A DNA stretch of 39,541 nucleotides from Ralstonia sp. ASV6 (GTDB taxonomy: Bacteria; Pseudomonadota; Gammaproteobacteria; Burkholderiales; Burkholderiaceae): NCBI RefSeq assembly GCF_016429285.1, contig NZ_JAELUI010000044.1, forward strand, positions 1 through 39,541, given 5' to 3'. The translations under genes and the position numbers were made by a program. The notes under the pieces are model-generated. The model did not search any database. It was not told the origin of the DNA and worked only from the letters and a program-made list of their open reading frames with translations. This document shows, piece by piece, positions 1-8,791 of the stretch; the stretch's first letter is position 1, and each line of letters starts with the position of its first letter.

Positions 1-2718
1 GGAGGGGCCGCCGAATTCCCACATCACCTTGCCGGCCAGTGCGCTTTCGGTGGTGATCGTCGTGGGGTCGGTAATGTCGAGCGCGTAGTAGCCCTTGCCG
101 CCCTTGCCCAGCCCGCCGATCAGCATCGTGCGCCAGTTCGAGGTGCTCGCGCTCGCCCAGCTGGTGTTCCCTGCACGCGCCAGGTCGATATCGAATGCCT
201 GCGGCGTGGCATCCACCATGGCATGGTGAACGAAATTCGTGCCCGTCAAGCCCAGCGACGCCAGACCGTTGACCGTTGGCGTGCAGGTGCCGGAAGCGCA
301 CGGCCCTTGGTAGAGGAAGCTCGGCACATAGGCAAACAGTTCATTGCCGCTGGTGGTGTTGCCGATCGTGCCATCGAACGCGTGCATCATGCCGTCGTTC
401 GCACCAACGTAGACCACCGGCTTGCGATTGACATAAGTGCTCTTGAACGTTGCATAACCCGGGTTGGTCGCGCTGGACAGCACGGCGATAGGCGGGCCCA
501 CGGCATCGACCTTCGAGCCAACGATATCGCCCAACAAGAAGGCACGCGGGCGATAGACCGCCTTGCCGTTTGTGCCTTCGTTGGTCTGGTCTCCACGCAG
601 ATAATTCAGGAAGTCTTGGTTGTTCCAGTTCTTCACAGCCGAATTGCTGAGTGCGCTCTGGTTGGTCGTCGTCAGATTCGCGAATCGGAAAGGCACACCC
701 TGCGCAGTCCCGACGGTGTTGCTCGTGGCGATCAGGCGTGACGAACTCGATTGGTTGCCCAGCTTTGCCTGCGCAGACCATGCCTGAGTCTGCGTGGGCA
801 GCCCGGTCTGGGGATCAAAACTCAGCGAATTACCCGCGACATCCCCGGTCCAGGTCGACGAGTTGTAGGACGCCGAATATCCAATGTTGCCGGTCAAGCT
901 CACGTTGGCGGAAGAGACCGCCAGTGCCGTCGTGGCCGCCTGAATATCGTTGGAGATATTGTTGAAGGCCGTGTTGAGGCCATTCACCATCAAGTCCGCC
1001 TGACCTGCCAGATAGTAGTTGTCCGGCATCGGCTTGCCGTTGGGGTCCGTGTTGCCGCTTGCATTCCATAGCGACTGCGCCAACGCCGTGGTGTTGCTCG
1101 TGTTGTAGTTGCTCGGCACGCTGAAGCCACCGTACTTTGCCGCCAGCCAGAACTGGTTCTGATACTTGTACTGCTGATACTCCTGCACATCCAGCCAATA
1201 GGTGGAGATGGTCTGGATCTTGGACTTGTTACCCAGGCTGTCCTTGAAATCGTTCGGGCGGATGTCCCGCACGTGCGAATCGTAGGCCAGCCCGGCCATC
1301 AGGAAGGTGTTGTTGTCGCCGCAGCACCACGACGGCGACGCCGTGTTGAGATTGCTGATGCCCTCCATCTTGCCCACTAGGCTGGTCGCGGAATCCACGT
1401 TGACCGTGGTATCGCTCGTCACCTCCGAAGGCATCGCAGGCTCGTACTTGGTGTTGGCGATCGTACTGCCCGGCAGATTGGCATCAGCGTGGGTATTGAC
1501 GTCGCCAATGCCAAGGATGTAGTTCTTCTGGCAGGAATACTGGATGGGGTCATCCCATGTCTGGATGACCGGGAAGCCGTCAATCTGGGTGGCGTTGGTG
1601 TTGGAGGAATAGCTGGCAACGTTGCCGAGGTTCTTGTAGTACCGGATGCCCGCGTAGTACAGCTCACCAACGGGGTCATATGTCTTGTAGGTGTGTGAGG
1701 TCGAGCCGAACTTGTTGAGGTAGTTCATCACCCCGCTGTTGCTAACGTTGCTCGCGGAAGCGTCAGTAGGGTTCGGATTGGCAATCATCGTCCCGTCCGT
1801 CGCGCTCCACTCAGCCAGCGTGTTGGTCGTGGGGTTCTGGCCCGGCACCGGTTGGGTTGGACCAATGAACTTCATCTTGGAGCGCAGCACCCCGCCATCG
1901 CGCATGATGTTGGAGTCGTTGAGGTAACCGAACGCGCCAAACCGGATGCGCTGCGAGTACTGCTGCATCAGGCCTTCCGGCTTGTAGTTGCTGCCGTACT
2001 TCGTGCAGTTCGCTTCAGGCATCGATGGGTCGCACACCTTGACGCGCACAATGACAGACCACACCTTGGAAGAATCTTGCGCAGAGCCGGAACTGTAAGT
2101 ATTGACGGTACCCGAATCCAGATTGCCGCTTTTGGTGAAATACAGTTTGTTGCCGGCGCCGTAGATACGCACACCAAGACTGCTCCAATTGAACGGCGTA
2201 ATCGCCGCCACGGTACTACTACCGCTGATGGTGCGATTAGGCGTTTCACTAGAGCCGCCCTGGCCAGACGCCCAGGCCTTTTCAAGTACGGTCAACGATG
2301 CCGTATCCGTGACGCGGTAGCCGCCCGTCAGCGCCCATCGAAATGGATCAATGGTTTGCATCGCCGCCCAGTTCAGGAACGCGCCGCTCCAGTAATTGCT
2401 GCCGCTGGCACACTGAAAGCTGCTATTTGCAGCCGTTGCCGGTACGAAATAGTTGTTGGCATCGGTGTTGGCGTCGTACTGATAGGTGTAGCACTTGAGC
2501 GGATCGAAGTAGCCCAAATACTTGACCCCCGCCGTATAGCTGCTGACATACGCAATGCTGTTGGCGGTCGGATACTCCACCGACAGCGAGAGGAGCAGAT
2601 TGCCTGGCACCGACACGGAACTGAACAGCGGCTGATCTGCCAGATCGGTTTGTGCTGCCGACACCAGCATCGCCGGCAACAACAAGATGCTTGCAAGCAA
2701 GCCGCGCAGGAAAGTCAT
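1..2718 (-). CDS. pilY1: PilY1, type IV pilus tip/assembly protein (3' end beyond window)
   Basis: PilY1 is a large secreted protein that primes type IV pilus assembly together with the minor pilins, sits at the pilus tip and contributes to adhesion. The frame is open from the ATG at 2718 to the left edge, giving 906 codons with the C-terminus missing. A signal peptide of about 20 residues comes first. Near the middle is the family sequence FLMAGLAYDSHVRDIRP, then LNYLRGDQ and YRPRAFLLGDIVGS, which open the C-terminal beta-propeller. Further on are VYVGANDGMMHAFDG and LIGGLGKGGKGYYALDITDP. The Ca-binding loop of the propeller would lie partly outside the window. It is the last gene of the minus-strand minor pilin set, 71 nt after pilX. 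The family call is secure; the full length is unknown. Confidence 0.95.
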   Translation of the reverse strand, partial: MTFLRGLLASILLLPAMLVSAAQTDLADQPLFSSVSVPGNLLLSLSVEYPTANSIAYVSSYTAGVKYLGYFDPLKCYTYQYDANTDANNYFVPATAANSSFQCASGSNYWSGAFLNWAAMQTIDPFRWALTGGYRVTDTASLTVLEKAWASGQGGSSETPNRTISGSSTVAAITPFNWSSLGVRIYGAGNKLYFTKSGNLDSGTVNTYSSGSAQDSSKVWSVIVRVKVCDPSMPEANCTKYGSNYKPEGLMQQYSQRIRFGAFGYLNDSNIMRDGGVLRSKMKFIGPTQPVPGQNPTTNTLAEWSATDGTMIANPNPTDASASNVSNSGVMNYLNKFGSTSHTYKTYDPVGELYYAGIRYYKNLGNVASYSSNTNATQIDGFPVIQTWDDPIQYSCQKNYILGIGDVNTHADANLPGSTIANTKYEPAMPSEVTSDTTVNVDSATSLVGKMEGISNLNTASPSWCCGDNNTFLMAGLAYDSHVRDIRPNDFKDSLGNKSKIQTISTYWLDVQEYQQYKYQNQFWLAAKYGGFSVPSNYNTSNTTALAQSLWNASGNTDPNGKPMPDNYYLAGQADLMVNGLNTAFNNISNDIQAATTALAVSSANVSLTGNIGYSASYNSSTWTGDVAGNSLSFDPQTGLPTQTQAWSAQAKLGNQSSSSRLIATSNTVGTAQGVPFRFANLTTTNQSALSNSAVKNWNNQDFLNYLRGDQTNEGTNGKAVYRPRAFLLGDIVGSKVDAVGPPIAVLSSATNPGYATFKSTYVNRKPVVYVGANDGMMHAFDGTIGNTTSGNELFAYVPSFLYQGPCASGTCTPTVNGLASLGLTGTNFVHHAMVDATPQAFDIDLARAGNTSWASASTSNWRTMLIGGLGKGGKGYYALDITDPTTITTESALAGKVMWEFGGPS

Positions 2719-2789
2719 AACGGAAGGGCTCCGCGAAGCGCTGGCCTTCCAACCTCGGTCACGAGTGGGGTGCATGGCAGTTCAGCAAC

Positions 2790-3413
2790 TCAGAGAGAAA
2801 CAGTGGTCTGGAGGAAGGTCTGGCTATTACGCGGCCCATCGACCCGCACGCTGATACGGTAGACAGGCACCGAAGGCGGCTGGGCCTGGCCACGATACGG
2901 CAGGACCGTCCCCCCCTTGGCCGAGCCGATCGAGCTGACCACACAAGCATTGGATGGGTCAGTCGAGCCTAGCGCGGTACATAGGCGGTCGATCATGTAG
3001 TAAATGGTGATGCCGTCGCCGCCATTGATGGTTGGCAACGGAGTTGATGCGGTGGCGGGCTGATAGCCGATCAGCGTGTTGGGAACACCATGCGTGCCGG
3101 TCGCCTGCATTGTGGCGTAGTAGCCACTGGTCAGTTGATTGCTCTGGCGCGCCGATTCCTGGTTGAGTGCACCGCTGGTCAGGGCTGCCTTGGCGGCGGC
3201 GATGCCCAACTCACCACGGTTGGTCATGTCCCGCTTGAATGCGAGGTTACCTGCATTGAACAGTGCAGCATCAGACGAGCGGAACAGCGCCACGGTGCCA
3301 ATGGCCAGAATGACCACGGCAATCAGCGCAATCAGCAGAACGACGCCGGATTGACGCCTGCGCAACGCGAGGCGCAAAGCACGATTCGAACGAAACTTGG
3401 GCGTGGTTGGCAT
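2790..3413 (-). CDS. pilX: PilX-type minor pilin
   Basis: A 207-residue minor pilin of the PilX/GspK-like type, a component of the pilus tip complex. After a basic leader (about 22 residues, RRRQSG) comes the hydrophobic helix VVLLIALIAVVILAIGTVALF, to be cleaved after the Gly by the prepilin peptidase. The mature chain lacks the Glu at position 5 that other pilins have. That is typical of PilX_N proteins and fits a place at the very tip of the filament. The start is 2 nt after the pilW stop, so the genes are almost certainly cotranscribed. Confidence 0.9.
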   Translation of the reverse strand: MPTTPKFRSNRALRLALRRRQSGVVLLIALIAVVILAIGTVALFRSSDAALFNAGNLAFKRDMTNRGELGIAAAKAALTSGALNQESARQSNQLTSGYYATMQATGTHGVPNTLIGYQPATASTPLPTINGGDGITIYYMIDRLCTALGSTDPSNACVVSSIGSAKGGTVLPYRGQAQPPSVPVYRISVRVDGPRNSQTFLQTTVSL

Positions 3414-3415
3414 CG

Positions 3416-4681
3416 TCAGCGCTGCAACAACGTGTTGCGCAAGGGGATCGTGGCTTCCAACACGCGGTAACGATAGTTTTGCTCCGCGCCTGTGAGCGTC
3501 CGGGTATAGGCCAGCCCTGGCACATCGGCAAACAGCACGAGCGGCCCCGGGCTGACGACGCCCGTCGCGGTGGCGGCGCTGGGTACGCTGGCTGCGCTGG
3601 CACTCGTCACGTATTGCTGTGCGCGTTCGGGCAACGACGTCCGCAGAATCAAGCCGATCCGTACCGCCTTGATCGCATAGAGATTGGCCGCGGCAGTCTG
3701 CGTGCCGTTGGACAGCGTTGCCGCATCGAATGCGCCTGTCGGCGCTTGCCAGCTGACATTGCCGGTGTTGTTCGGGTCGATGCCATACAGGGCATGCATT
3801 TCCATCACGCCATCGGCAAGCGGGATTGCGTTAGTACCGTTGCCCCCCGATTGCAGCAGGTCGTAGAACATCAACGTGTTGTTGGCACCCACGCCGTACA
3901 CGCCAAACGCCGGCAAGTTGCCCCCACCGACATTGCCGAGGTTCATGGCCACGCCTGTTGCAGAGATGCTGGCCGCGTTACCGTCCAGGCCCACCGATGC
4001 GTCATAGGCGCCGGCCAGCGGCAGTTGCACTGCGACGCTGCCCGTAAAGCCGGTCTGCACCTGCCCGATATAGCAGGGCTGCACGTTGCCCTGAGCGTTA
4101 TTGCGGTCCGCCACAAGCACCAAGTTGCCCGCGTTGAAGGTCATGGTGTTGACCAGGCTGAGATTCACCACGCTTCCGGAAACCGTCGGCGCAGTATTGG
4201 TAAACTCAGTCGGAATCTCGCCATAGCCGGCATTGCCCGCCATCGTGATGATCGCGTCAGAAGTTCCGGTGGTCGGCGCCGTGCCGTTCTGCACGATCAA
4301 CAGCGGCGCCAACCGGAACCCGCCCAGCTGCGTAGCCAGGTTCTTAAACGGCGCCGGCATACTCGCCGGAGACGGGAGAATTTGAGTGCCGCTCAAATTG
4401 ACATTGAGGTGGCAGCCATAGGTCAGCGGCCAGTTCTGCGAATAGCCCGACCCTGCACTGCGAATCGCCTTGTCCAACTGGTACAAGGCGAACACACCGC
4501 TTTGGTTGACATCGCTGACCGACATCGTGGTCCGCTTACGCCCTTCCGATACGCTCATCAGGCCAAACACTGCGCCAACGATGACCATGCTGACGACCAG
4601 CGCCACCATCAGCTCAATCAGGCTGAGGCCGGTCTGGCGCGCGGCGCGCAATGGCCGCTTGGTTGGAGTTCGGGCGATCAC
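3416..4681 (-). CDS. pilW: PilW-type minor pilin
   Basis: A 421-residue minor pilin. The leader ends in RQTG, followed by LSLIELMVALVVSMVIVGAVFGLM with Glu at mature position 5, so this is a prepilin-peptidase substrate with the usual N-terminal helix. The long C-terminal domain rich in Gly, Asn, Ala and Thr fits PilW. In known type IV pilus systems PilV, PilW, PilX and FimU/FimT form a priming complex with PilY1. The ATG overlaps the pilV stop by 4 nt (ATGA), which implies translational coupling. Confidence 0.92.
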   Translation of the reverse strand: MIARTPTKRPLRAARQTGLSLIELMVALVVSMVIVGAVFGLMSVSEGRKRTTMSVSDVNQSGVFALYQLDKAIRSAGSGYSQNWPLTYGCHLNVNLSGTQILPSPASMPAPFKNLATQLGGFRLAPLLIVQNGTAPTTGTSDAIITMAGNAGYGEIPTEFTNTAPTVSGSVVNLSLVNTMTFNAGNLVLVADRNNAQGNVQPCYIGQVQTGFTGSVAVQLPLAGAYDASVGLDGNAASISATGVAMNLGNVGGGNLPAFGVYGVGANNTLMFYDLLQSGGNGTNAIPLADGVMEMHALYGIDPNNTGNVSWQAPTGAFDAATLSNGTQTAAANLYAIKAVRIGLILRTSLPERAQQYVTSASAASVPSAATATGVVSPGPLVLFADVPGLAYTRTLTGAEQNYRYRVLEATIPLRNTLLQR

Positions 4682-5163
4682 GGCAGCACCACCTGCGTCA
4701 CATACTTGCTCGTGCTGCTCATACCGGCGGTCGCGTTCACGCCGTGAGACGGCGCCTGCCAGGTAACGGTGATTGTCGCGATATTGGTCGTGCTATCAAC
4801 GGAGACCGAACCCGTACCATTGGGCAGGCCACCCAGACCACTACCGACGGGGCTCGATGCGCTGGCCGTCCGGTAGCTCACGTTGGTACCCACCATCGTT
4901 TGCCACGCAGCCACCGACGACGCCGGCAGATTGACCGTGTGGTTCTGCCACATCATGCTCGCCAGTTCATTGGCCAGCAAAGCGGCCCGATTACGGTCCT
5001 CGGCGTCAACCGACACCTGCGAAGCACGGATCTGCGCCATCACCATGGCCGTCAACGCCACGGTCAACAGCAGCATTGCAACCAGCACCTCGATGAGCGT
5101 CATCCCGCTCTGTGATCGCCGGCTGCGTTCGACTCGGTTTGGGGCGAGGTTAGCTGCACGCAT
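4678..5163 (-). CDS. pilV: PilV-type minor pilin
   Basis: A minor pilin of 161 residues from the ATG at 5163. An upstream in-frame ATG at 5220 would add 19 residues and overlap fimT by 71 nt. I prefer 5163, where the overlap is 14 nt and the leader is a normal basic stretch. The prepilin signal is SQSG followed by MTLIEVLVAMLLLTVALTAMVMAQIR, with Glu at position 5. The role is in the minor pilin priming complex. It sits between fimT and pilW in one tightly packed operon. Confidence 0.88.
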   Translation of the reverse strand: MRAANLAPNRVERSRRSQSGMTLIEVLVAMLLLTVALTAMVMAQIRASQVSVDAEDRNRAALLANELASMMWQNHTVNLPASSVAAWQTMVGTNVSYRTASASSPVGSGLGGLPNGTGSVSVDSTTNIATITVTWQAPSHGVNATAGMSSTSKYVTQVVLP

Positions 5164-5767
5164 CTGGACTACCCTGCGACAAAGACTTGCTCGGATCGCA
5201 CACACGGATCGAACCGCCAAGGCCCACGGTCACATTCAATGCCCGTGCGGTGGCAAAACGGCTATTCGTCACGGCGTAAGTGACCGTGCCCGTGGGGGGG
5301 ATGGTGCAGTTGTATGTGCCATCGTTGAGCGTAGTCAGCCGGCCCAACGAACTGAAGCAAACCGCCGCCTGCCCGGTGATCTGCGCGTTGGGTGCAACCG
5401 CACCAAGCGCGCCGCTTTGCACCATCGCCGTCGCCATGAAGTTGGAGTTGGTGTACAACTCGCCCGCTGCCGGGTTCGGAATCACCATAACCAACCAGTT
5501 CTTTCCGTTGGCTTGCGCCGTCGCACCTGGCGCAGGCGCGCCGTTGGTCAGCACCACTGCAACCTGCCTGTGGCGGCGCGCAGCTTCGGCTTGCGCAACG
5601 CGCAAACCATTCCCCAGAGACTCAGCCGCAGTGCGCACTTGCGCGTCCTGAAGCCAGCTCGTAAAACTCGGTGCCGCCAGGAGCATCAAAAAGGCAAACA
5701 CCGAAATCGTGACGAGCAGTTCAATCAGCGTGAAGCCGCAGCGCCGGGCGCCCGGGCCAATCAGCAC
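5150..5767 (-). CDS. fimT: FimT/FimU (GspH-type) minor pseudopilin
   Basis: A 205-residue GspH/FimT-family minor pilin. The leader ends RRCG and the helix FTLIELLVTISVFAFLMLLAAPSF follows, then the family signature of residues like AESLGNGLRVAQAEAARR. The start is a GTG at 5767, inside the end of pilE. A GAGG element 6 nt upstream supports it, and the 7-nt overlap with pilE implies coupling. FimU/FimT proteins belong to the minor pilin initiation complex, and FimT has been reported to bind DNA in some species. Whether this one does cannot be told from the sequence. Confidence 0.88.
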   Translation of the reverse strand: MLIGPGARRCGFTLIELLVTISVFAFLMLLAAPSFTSWLQDAQVRTAAESLGNGLRVAQAEAARRHRQVAVVLTNGAPAPGATAQANGKNWLVMVIPNPAAGELYTNSNFMATAMVQSGALGAVAPNAQITGQAAVCFSSLGRLTTLNDGTYNCTIPPTGTVTYAVTNSRFATARALNVTVGLGGSIRVCDPSKSLSQGSPDACS

Positions 5768-6282
5768 GACTGTCCTCGCTTAGTGATCCAACATGTCGTG
5801 GACGTGTTCCAGCCAGTGGGTGCCGCGGTCGTCGCCTGAACGTTCGTTTCATTCACCGTGTAGGTGAAGCCCGCGGTGGTCCCCGAGCCGACAGCGGTCA
5901 TCGTGTAGCTGTTACCGCCATTCGTAATTGCGCAGGCTACCGAAAACTCGGCCACAGTCGAAATCGCCTGACATGGTGGGGTGAATGTCCCGACCGCTGC
6001 GTAGGTGCGATTGTCTTGGTAATACTGTTCCATCTGCGCGCGAATACCCGCGAGCATGTTGGTAACGTTGGCCAGCTTGCCGCGCGTGACGTAGTCGGTA
6101 TAGCTGGGATAAGCAATCGTAGCCAAGATGGCCACGATGGCCACCGTGATCATGAGTTCGACAAGCGTGAACCCAGATGCATGCGCAATTGCCGGACGTA
6201 GCCGCCCTCTCCTGATTGAAGAGGAACCCACCAAGTCGGAATTACGCGGCACGCTTGCGTTGGCGCAGAGCGGCACGGACAT
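5761..6282 (-). CDS. pilE: PilE-type minor pilin
   Basis: A 173-residue type IV pilin with the PilE signature: leader ending HASG, helix FTLVELMITVAIVAILATIAYPSYTDYV, then a region ANVTNMLAGIRAQMEQYYQDNRTYA. Two Cys near the C-terminus could form the D-region disulfide. The leader is unusually long (36 residues) from the only ATG, which has no clear Shine-Dalgarno. Alternative TTG/GTG starts lie around 6234. It is the first gene of the minus-strand minor pilin operon. It is not the major pilin PilA, given its context with pilV, pilW, pilX and pilY1. Confidence 0.87.
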   Translation of the reverse strand: MSVPLCANASVPRNSDLVGSSSIRRGRLRPAIAHASGFTLVELMITVAIVAILATIAYPSYTDYVTRGKLANVTNMLAGIRAQMEQYYQDNRTYAAVGTFTPPCQAISTVAEFSVACAITNGGNSYTMTAVGSGTTAGFTYTVNETNVQATTAAPTGWNTSTTCWITKRGQSC

Positions 6283-6364
6283 GTCAATGCTGCCGCAGAA
6301 TGTTCGACGGCGAGAGTGTGACTTTGACCCTGTACATATAGCCCCCCGGCTGCTTGAAACGACA

Positions 6365-6389
6365 GACGCATCCTCGTGAAAGATGCGTC
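6365..6389. repeat. Inverted repeat, 8-bp arms
   Basis: GACGCATC, a 9-nt loop, then GATGCGTC, about 85 bp upstream of the pilE start. It is a hairpin or dimeric protein-binding site with no T-run on either side. Function unknown. Confidence 0.6.
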
Positions 6390-6635
6390 ATTCCCGATTA
6401 CCCGATTACGTTCTTTTGATTCTGCTGCTCATGATATCCGGCAGAAGCCAATCATGGAGGATGCGACCAATCAGTGTCAATAGCACCTGCCCCATAGGTA
6501 AGCGCTACTTGTTGGGTTGATGCAACCGCGGGATTTCGAGAATTTGAATAGCCGAACACTCTCAATGCGTCGCGTGAACAAGAACCGCACCCAAAGCAAG
6601 AGGGCGAACGAGCCCCTTGGGCGCAGCAAATGACA

Positions 6636-6652
6636 GCTGTTGGATCAACAGC
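6636..6652. repeat. Palindrome GCTGTTG-GAT-CAACAGC
   Basis: A perfect 7-bp inverted repeat with a 3-nt centre, in the gap between the two divergent pilin operons. The size suits a dimeric regulator site, but no regulator is identified. Confidence 0.55.
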
Positions 6653-6856
6653 GCAAAGTTCATTCGGCGCCGCCCCCCCCTCGACGACAAGCATCGAGTA
6701 AGCCGATATTGACGAAAATCCAACAATCCGCTACCGCCGGCACCCCGACAGCGAATGCCCTTTCCAGACCACAAAGGAGGGTATTGACCAGATATGACAT
6801 TTATACGGCCAAATTCACACTAACTTGAGCGGCTCCGTCAAGTGCTCTGCCGACTC

Positions 6857-7051
6857 ATGCCTCCCCGCTCCCACCGCCAACACGGCGCCATCCTGATCGA
6901 ATCCCTCATCGCGCTCGCGCTGCTGTCGCTCTGCGCCGCAGGCACTCTTGCCGCGCTGGACCGCATGGAAACGACCGGCCAAAGCCTGCGCCAACTATCG
7001 GCTCAAGTCCGCGAACACAACACCCAAATCGAAGCCGCGGACTTACGGTGA
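6857..7051 (+). CDS. Very short PilV-like prepilin
   Basis: A 64-residue protein with a complete prepilin N-terminus: basic leader ending RQHG, then AILIESLIALALLSLCAAGTLAALDRM with Glu at position 5. It lacks the globular C-terminal domain; PilV proteins usually have about 150-180 residues. Its stop TGA lies 1 nt before the next ATG (pilW-like), so the gene is embedded in the operon. It may be a decayed pilV or a functional mini-pilin. A GTG at 6842 is an alternative start; no strong Shine-Dalgarno is seen for either. Confidence 0.7.
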   Translation: MPPRSHRQHGAILIESLIALALLSLCAAGTLAALDRMETTGQSLRQLSAQVREHNTQIEAADLR

Positions 7052-7052
7052 C

Positions 7053-7985
7053 ATGCGTCGGTTGTCCTACGCCACGCGCGGTACAACGCTGATCGAATTG
7101 CTGGTCGGCATGTTTGTTGCGCTAATCGTGCTTGGCGTCGCGCTCCAGCTCACACTCCTTGCTCGCGCGCGCTATCAGCGCATCACCGACGAAGCCCTGA
7201 TCGAAGATCGCGGCACGCAGGCACTGGAACTGCTGACGACGGCGCTGCAACAAGCTGGCTGGGTAACCGATACGCCTGCGACGCGGGGGATACGCCAATG
7301 GCCTGACGCCAAGGCGCCACCATCCATCCAGGGCGCGGACAGTTGCACTCCGCGCGAGGCGGAAAACCTTGAGTGTGGCTCCGGCGGCATCCGCAGCAGC
7401 GACGCAGTGCTGGTGCGTTTTGCCGGCCACAACATGCCAACTTCCCCGCAACGCGCTGACAACAGTATCTCCGACTGCTCCGGCTATGGCGTGACCGAGC
7501 AAGTCCAGGGAGGCGACGCCGATCTGCGTCCCGGATACATGCTGCTATACCTCTCCAAGGCGTCTGATGGCGAGCCGCAGTTGATGTGTCGTTCGCGTAG
7601 ACACCAATCTGGTCAGCCCTTGACCAACGCCTGGACATCCAACGGCATGGTTCGCGGCGTTGAAACGATGCAGCTCCTGTATTCAGTCGGCACCGCAGAC
7701 GGCTCAACCATCACGACACTCTCCGCCCGGGCAATCACCCCTGACCAGTGGCGCCGTGTGCAAGCCGTGCATATCGCGCTGGTCGTACGTGGTGACTACA
7801 TCGACCCCGCCTCCACCGGCAAATCCGTACCGACGCTGACGCTGTTCCCCCGCCTGCGTCAGCCGGAAGGCGCCAACGCACAGGATCTGGGCTTTACCCC
7901 AACCCAGCCACAACGCCGCCGCGCCCTCTTCACGGCAACGGTCCGCCTGCGCAATCCGCTCGCCTGCGAAGTCGACGTATGTTGA
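7053..7985 (+). CDS. PilW-like minor pilin (second cluster)
   Basis: A 310-residue prepilin. The leader MRRLSYATRG is followed by TTLIELLVGMFVALIVLGVALQL with Glu at position 5. The rest resembles PilW in size and in its position between pilV-like and pilX-like genes, but it differs strongly from the PilW at 3416-4681. I place the start at the ATG 7053, just after the pilV-like stop, because the prepilin leader begins there; an upstream in-frame ATG lies inside the previous gene. It overlaps the next gene by 7 nt. Confidence 0.82.
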   Translation: MRRLSYATRGTTLIELLVGMFVALIVLGVALQLTLLARARYQRITDEALIEDRGTQALELLTTALQQAGWVTDTPATRGIRQWPDAKAPPSIQGADSCTPREAENLECGSGGIRSSDAVLVRFAGHNMPTSPQRADNSISDCSGYGVTEQVQGGDADLRPGYMLLYLSKASDGEPQLMCRSRRHQSGQPLTNAWTSNGMVRGVETMQLLYSVGTADGSTITTLSARAITPDQWRRVQAVHIALVVRGDYIDPASTGKSVPTLTLFPRLRQPEGANAQDLGFTPTQPQRRRALFTATVRLRNPLACEVDVC

Positions 7986-8791
7986 ATGGCAACGCCAGGG
8001 CGCACGGGTTCACGATGACGATCGTCGTGGCCGCAGCGGCGCTGCTCGGGCTGCTGACCATGGCGACGTTCCACATCGTGCTGGATCAGCGGCAACGCAC
8101 CTCCCTTATCGTCGACCATGCCCTGGCCCAACAGGCCGCAGAACAAGCGCTGGGCGCTGCAGAGTGTGAACTGTCTGTGGCCACCGACACGCCAACCCCA
8201 TCGGAATGCGCCGTTGCATTGCCACAAGACCGCATCGTCGCCCTCAATCCGGTCACGCTACCGGGGTTTGTGATTGGAGCTTGCGGTAGCGGTATTACGC
8301 TCGGGTTGTGCCGCCCGCGACCCGACCAATCGCTCTGGGAACTGGCGGGACTGCTGGATACGACTTCCCTCGGCCTGCCGATCGGTTTGCCCGCCCCCAC
8401 CCCAGGCAGTGAGCGCGCATCCGCTCGCGCCGCGCGCTATGTTATCGAGCCCATTCCAGATCGGTGGTCTGGCCAAATCGCACAAACCGGGGAGGCATCG
8501 CCTCCTTGGTTGTACCGCATCACAGCCGTGGGTTTTGGTGCAGACCCTGCCGTCTATGTCGTACTACAAACGGTCTTTCGCCCACGAGTGTCGGGCCAGA
8601 CGTCAACGCCCCAAATCACCATCGAACCCGCACGGCCAGTCAGCCGCCCCAACCACACGGTGACGCAGACCATCCAGACCACGCGCTGGACAACCAGCGG
8701 CGATCAGCAGCAGGTTGCCGAAACCCAGACACAAACCCTTAAGCTGGGTCGCTTGAGCTGGCTTGAGTTGATTACGGAAGGCACGCGTTGA
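7979..8791 (+). CDS. PilX-like minor pilin (second cluster)
   Basis: A 270-residue protein with a short leader ending ARAHG and the helix FTMTIVVAAAALLGLLTMATFHIVL. Position 5 of the mature chain is Ile, not Glu, as in PilX/GspK-type tip pilins. The following stretch ALAQQAAEQALGAAECEL is the AEQAL...AE pattern of PilX N-terminal domains. The C-terminal part is rich in Thr, Gln and Pro. Overlaps on both sides (7 nt with pilW-like, 1 nt with pilE-like) indicate one transcript. Confidence 0.78.
   Translation: MLNGNARAHGFTMTIVVAAAALLGLLTMATFHIVLDQRQRTSLIVDHALAQQAAEQALGAAECELSVATDTPTPSECAVALPQDRIVALNPVTLPGFVIGACGSGITLGLCRPRPDQSLWELAGLLDTTSLGLPIGLPAPTPGSERASARAARYVIEPIPDRWSGQIAQTGEASPPWLYRITAVGFGADPAVYVVLQTVFRPRVSGQTSTPQITIEPARPVSRPNHTVTQTIQTTRWTTSGDQQQVAETQTQTLKLGRLSWLELITEGTR

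Larger units (their letters stand above)
6283..6856. other. Divergent intergenic region between two minor pilin clusters
   Basis: About 570 bp without a convincing gene, less GC-rich than the flanks. It must hold the promoters of both pilin operons, but I cannot place confident -35/-10 pairs. It contains an 8-bp stem hairpin (6365-6389), a tandem CCCGATTA pair (6393-6408), a 17-bp interrupted palindrome (6636-6652) and a run of eight C (6673-6680). Small open frames here look random. Confidence 0.6.

Noticed and set aside
1852-2862. 336-residue plus-strand frame opposite pilY1
   Set aside because: PilY1 in the minus frame is continuous and motif-rich; this is its shadow.
3407-4747. 446-residue plus-strand frame opposite pilW
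   Set aside because: Mirror of PilW codons; no recognisable domain.
6452-6828. Small open frames between the pilin clusters
   Set aside because: No ribosome sites or family features; they overlap each other on both strands.
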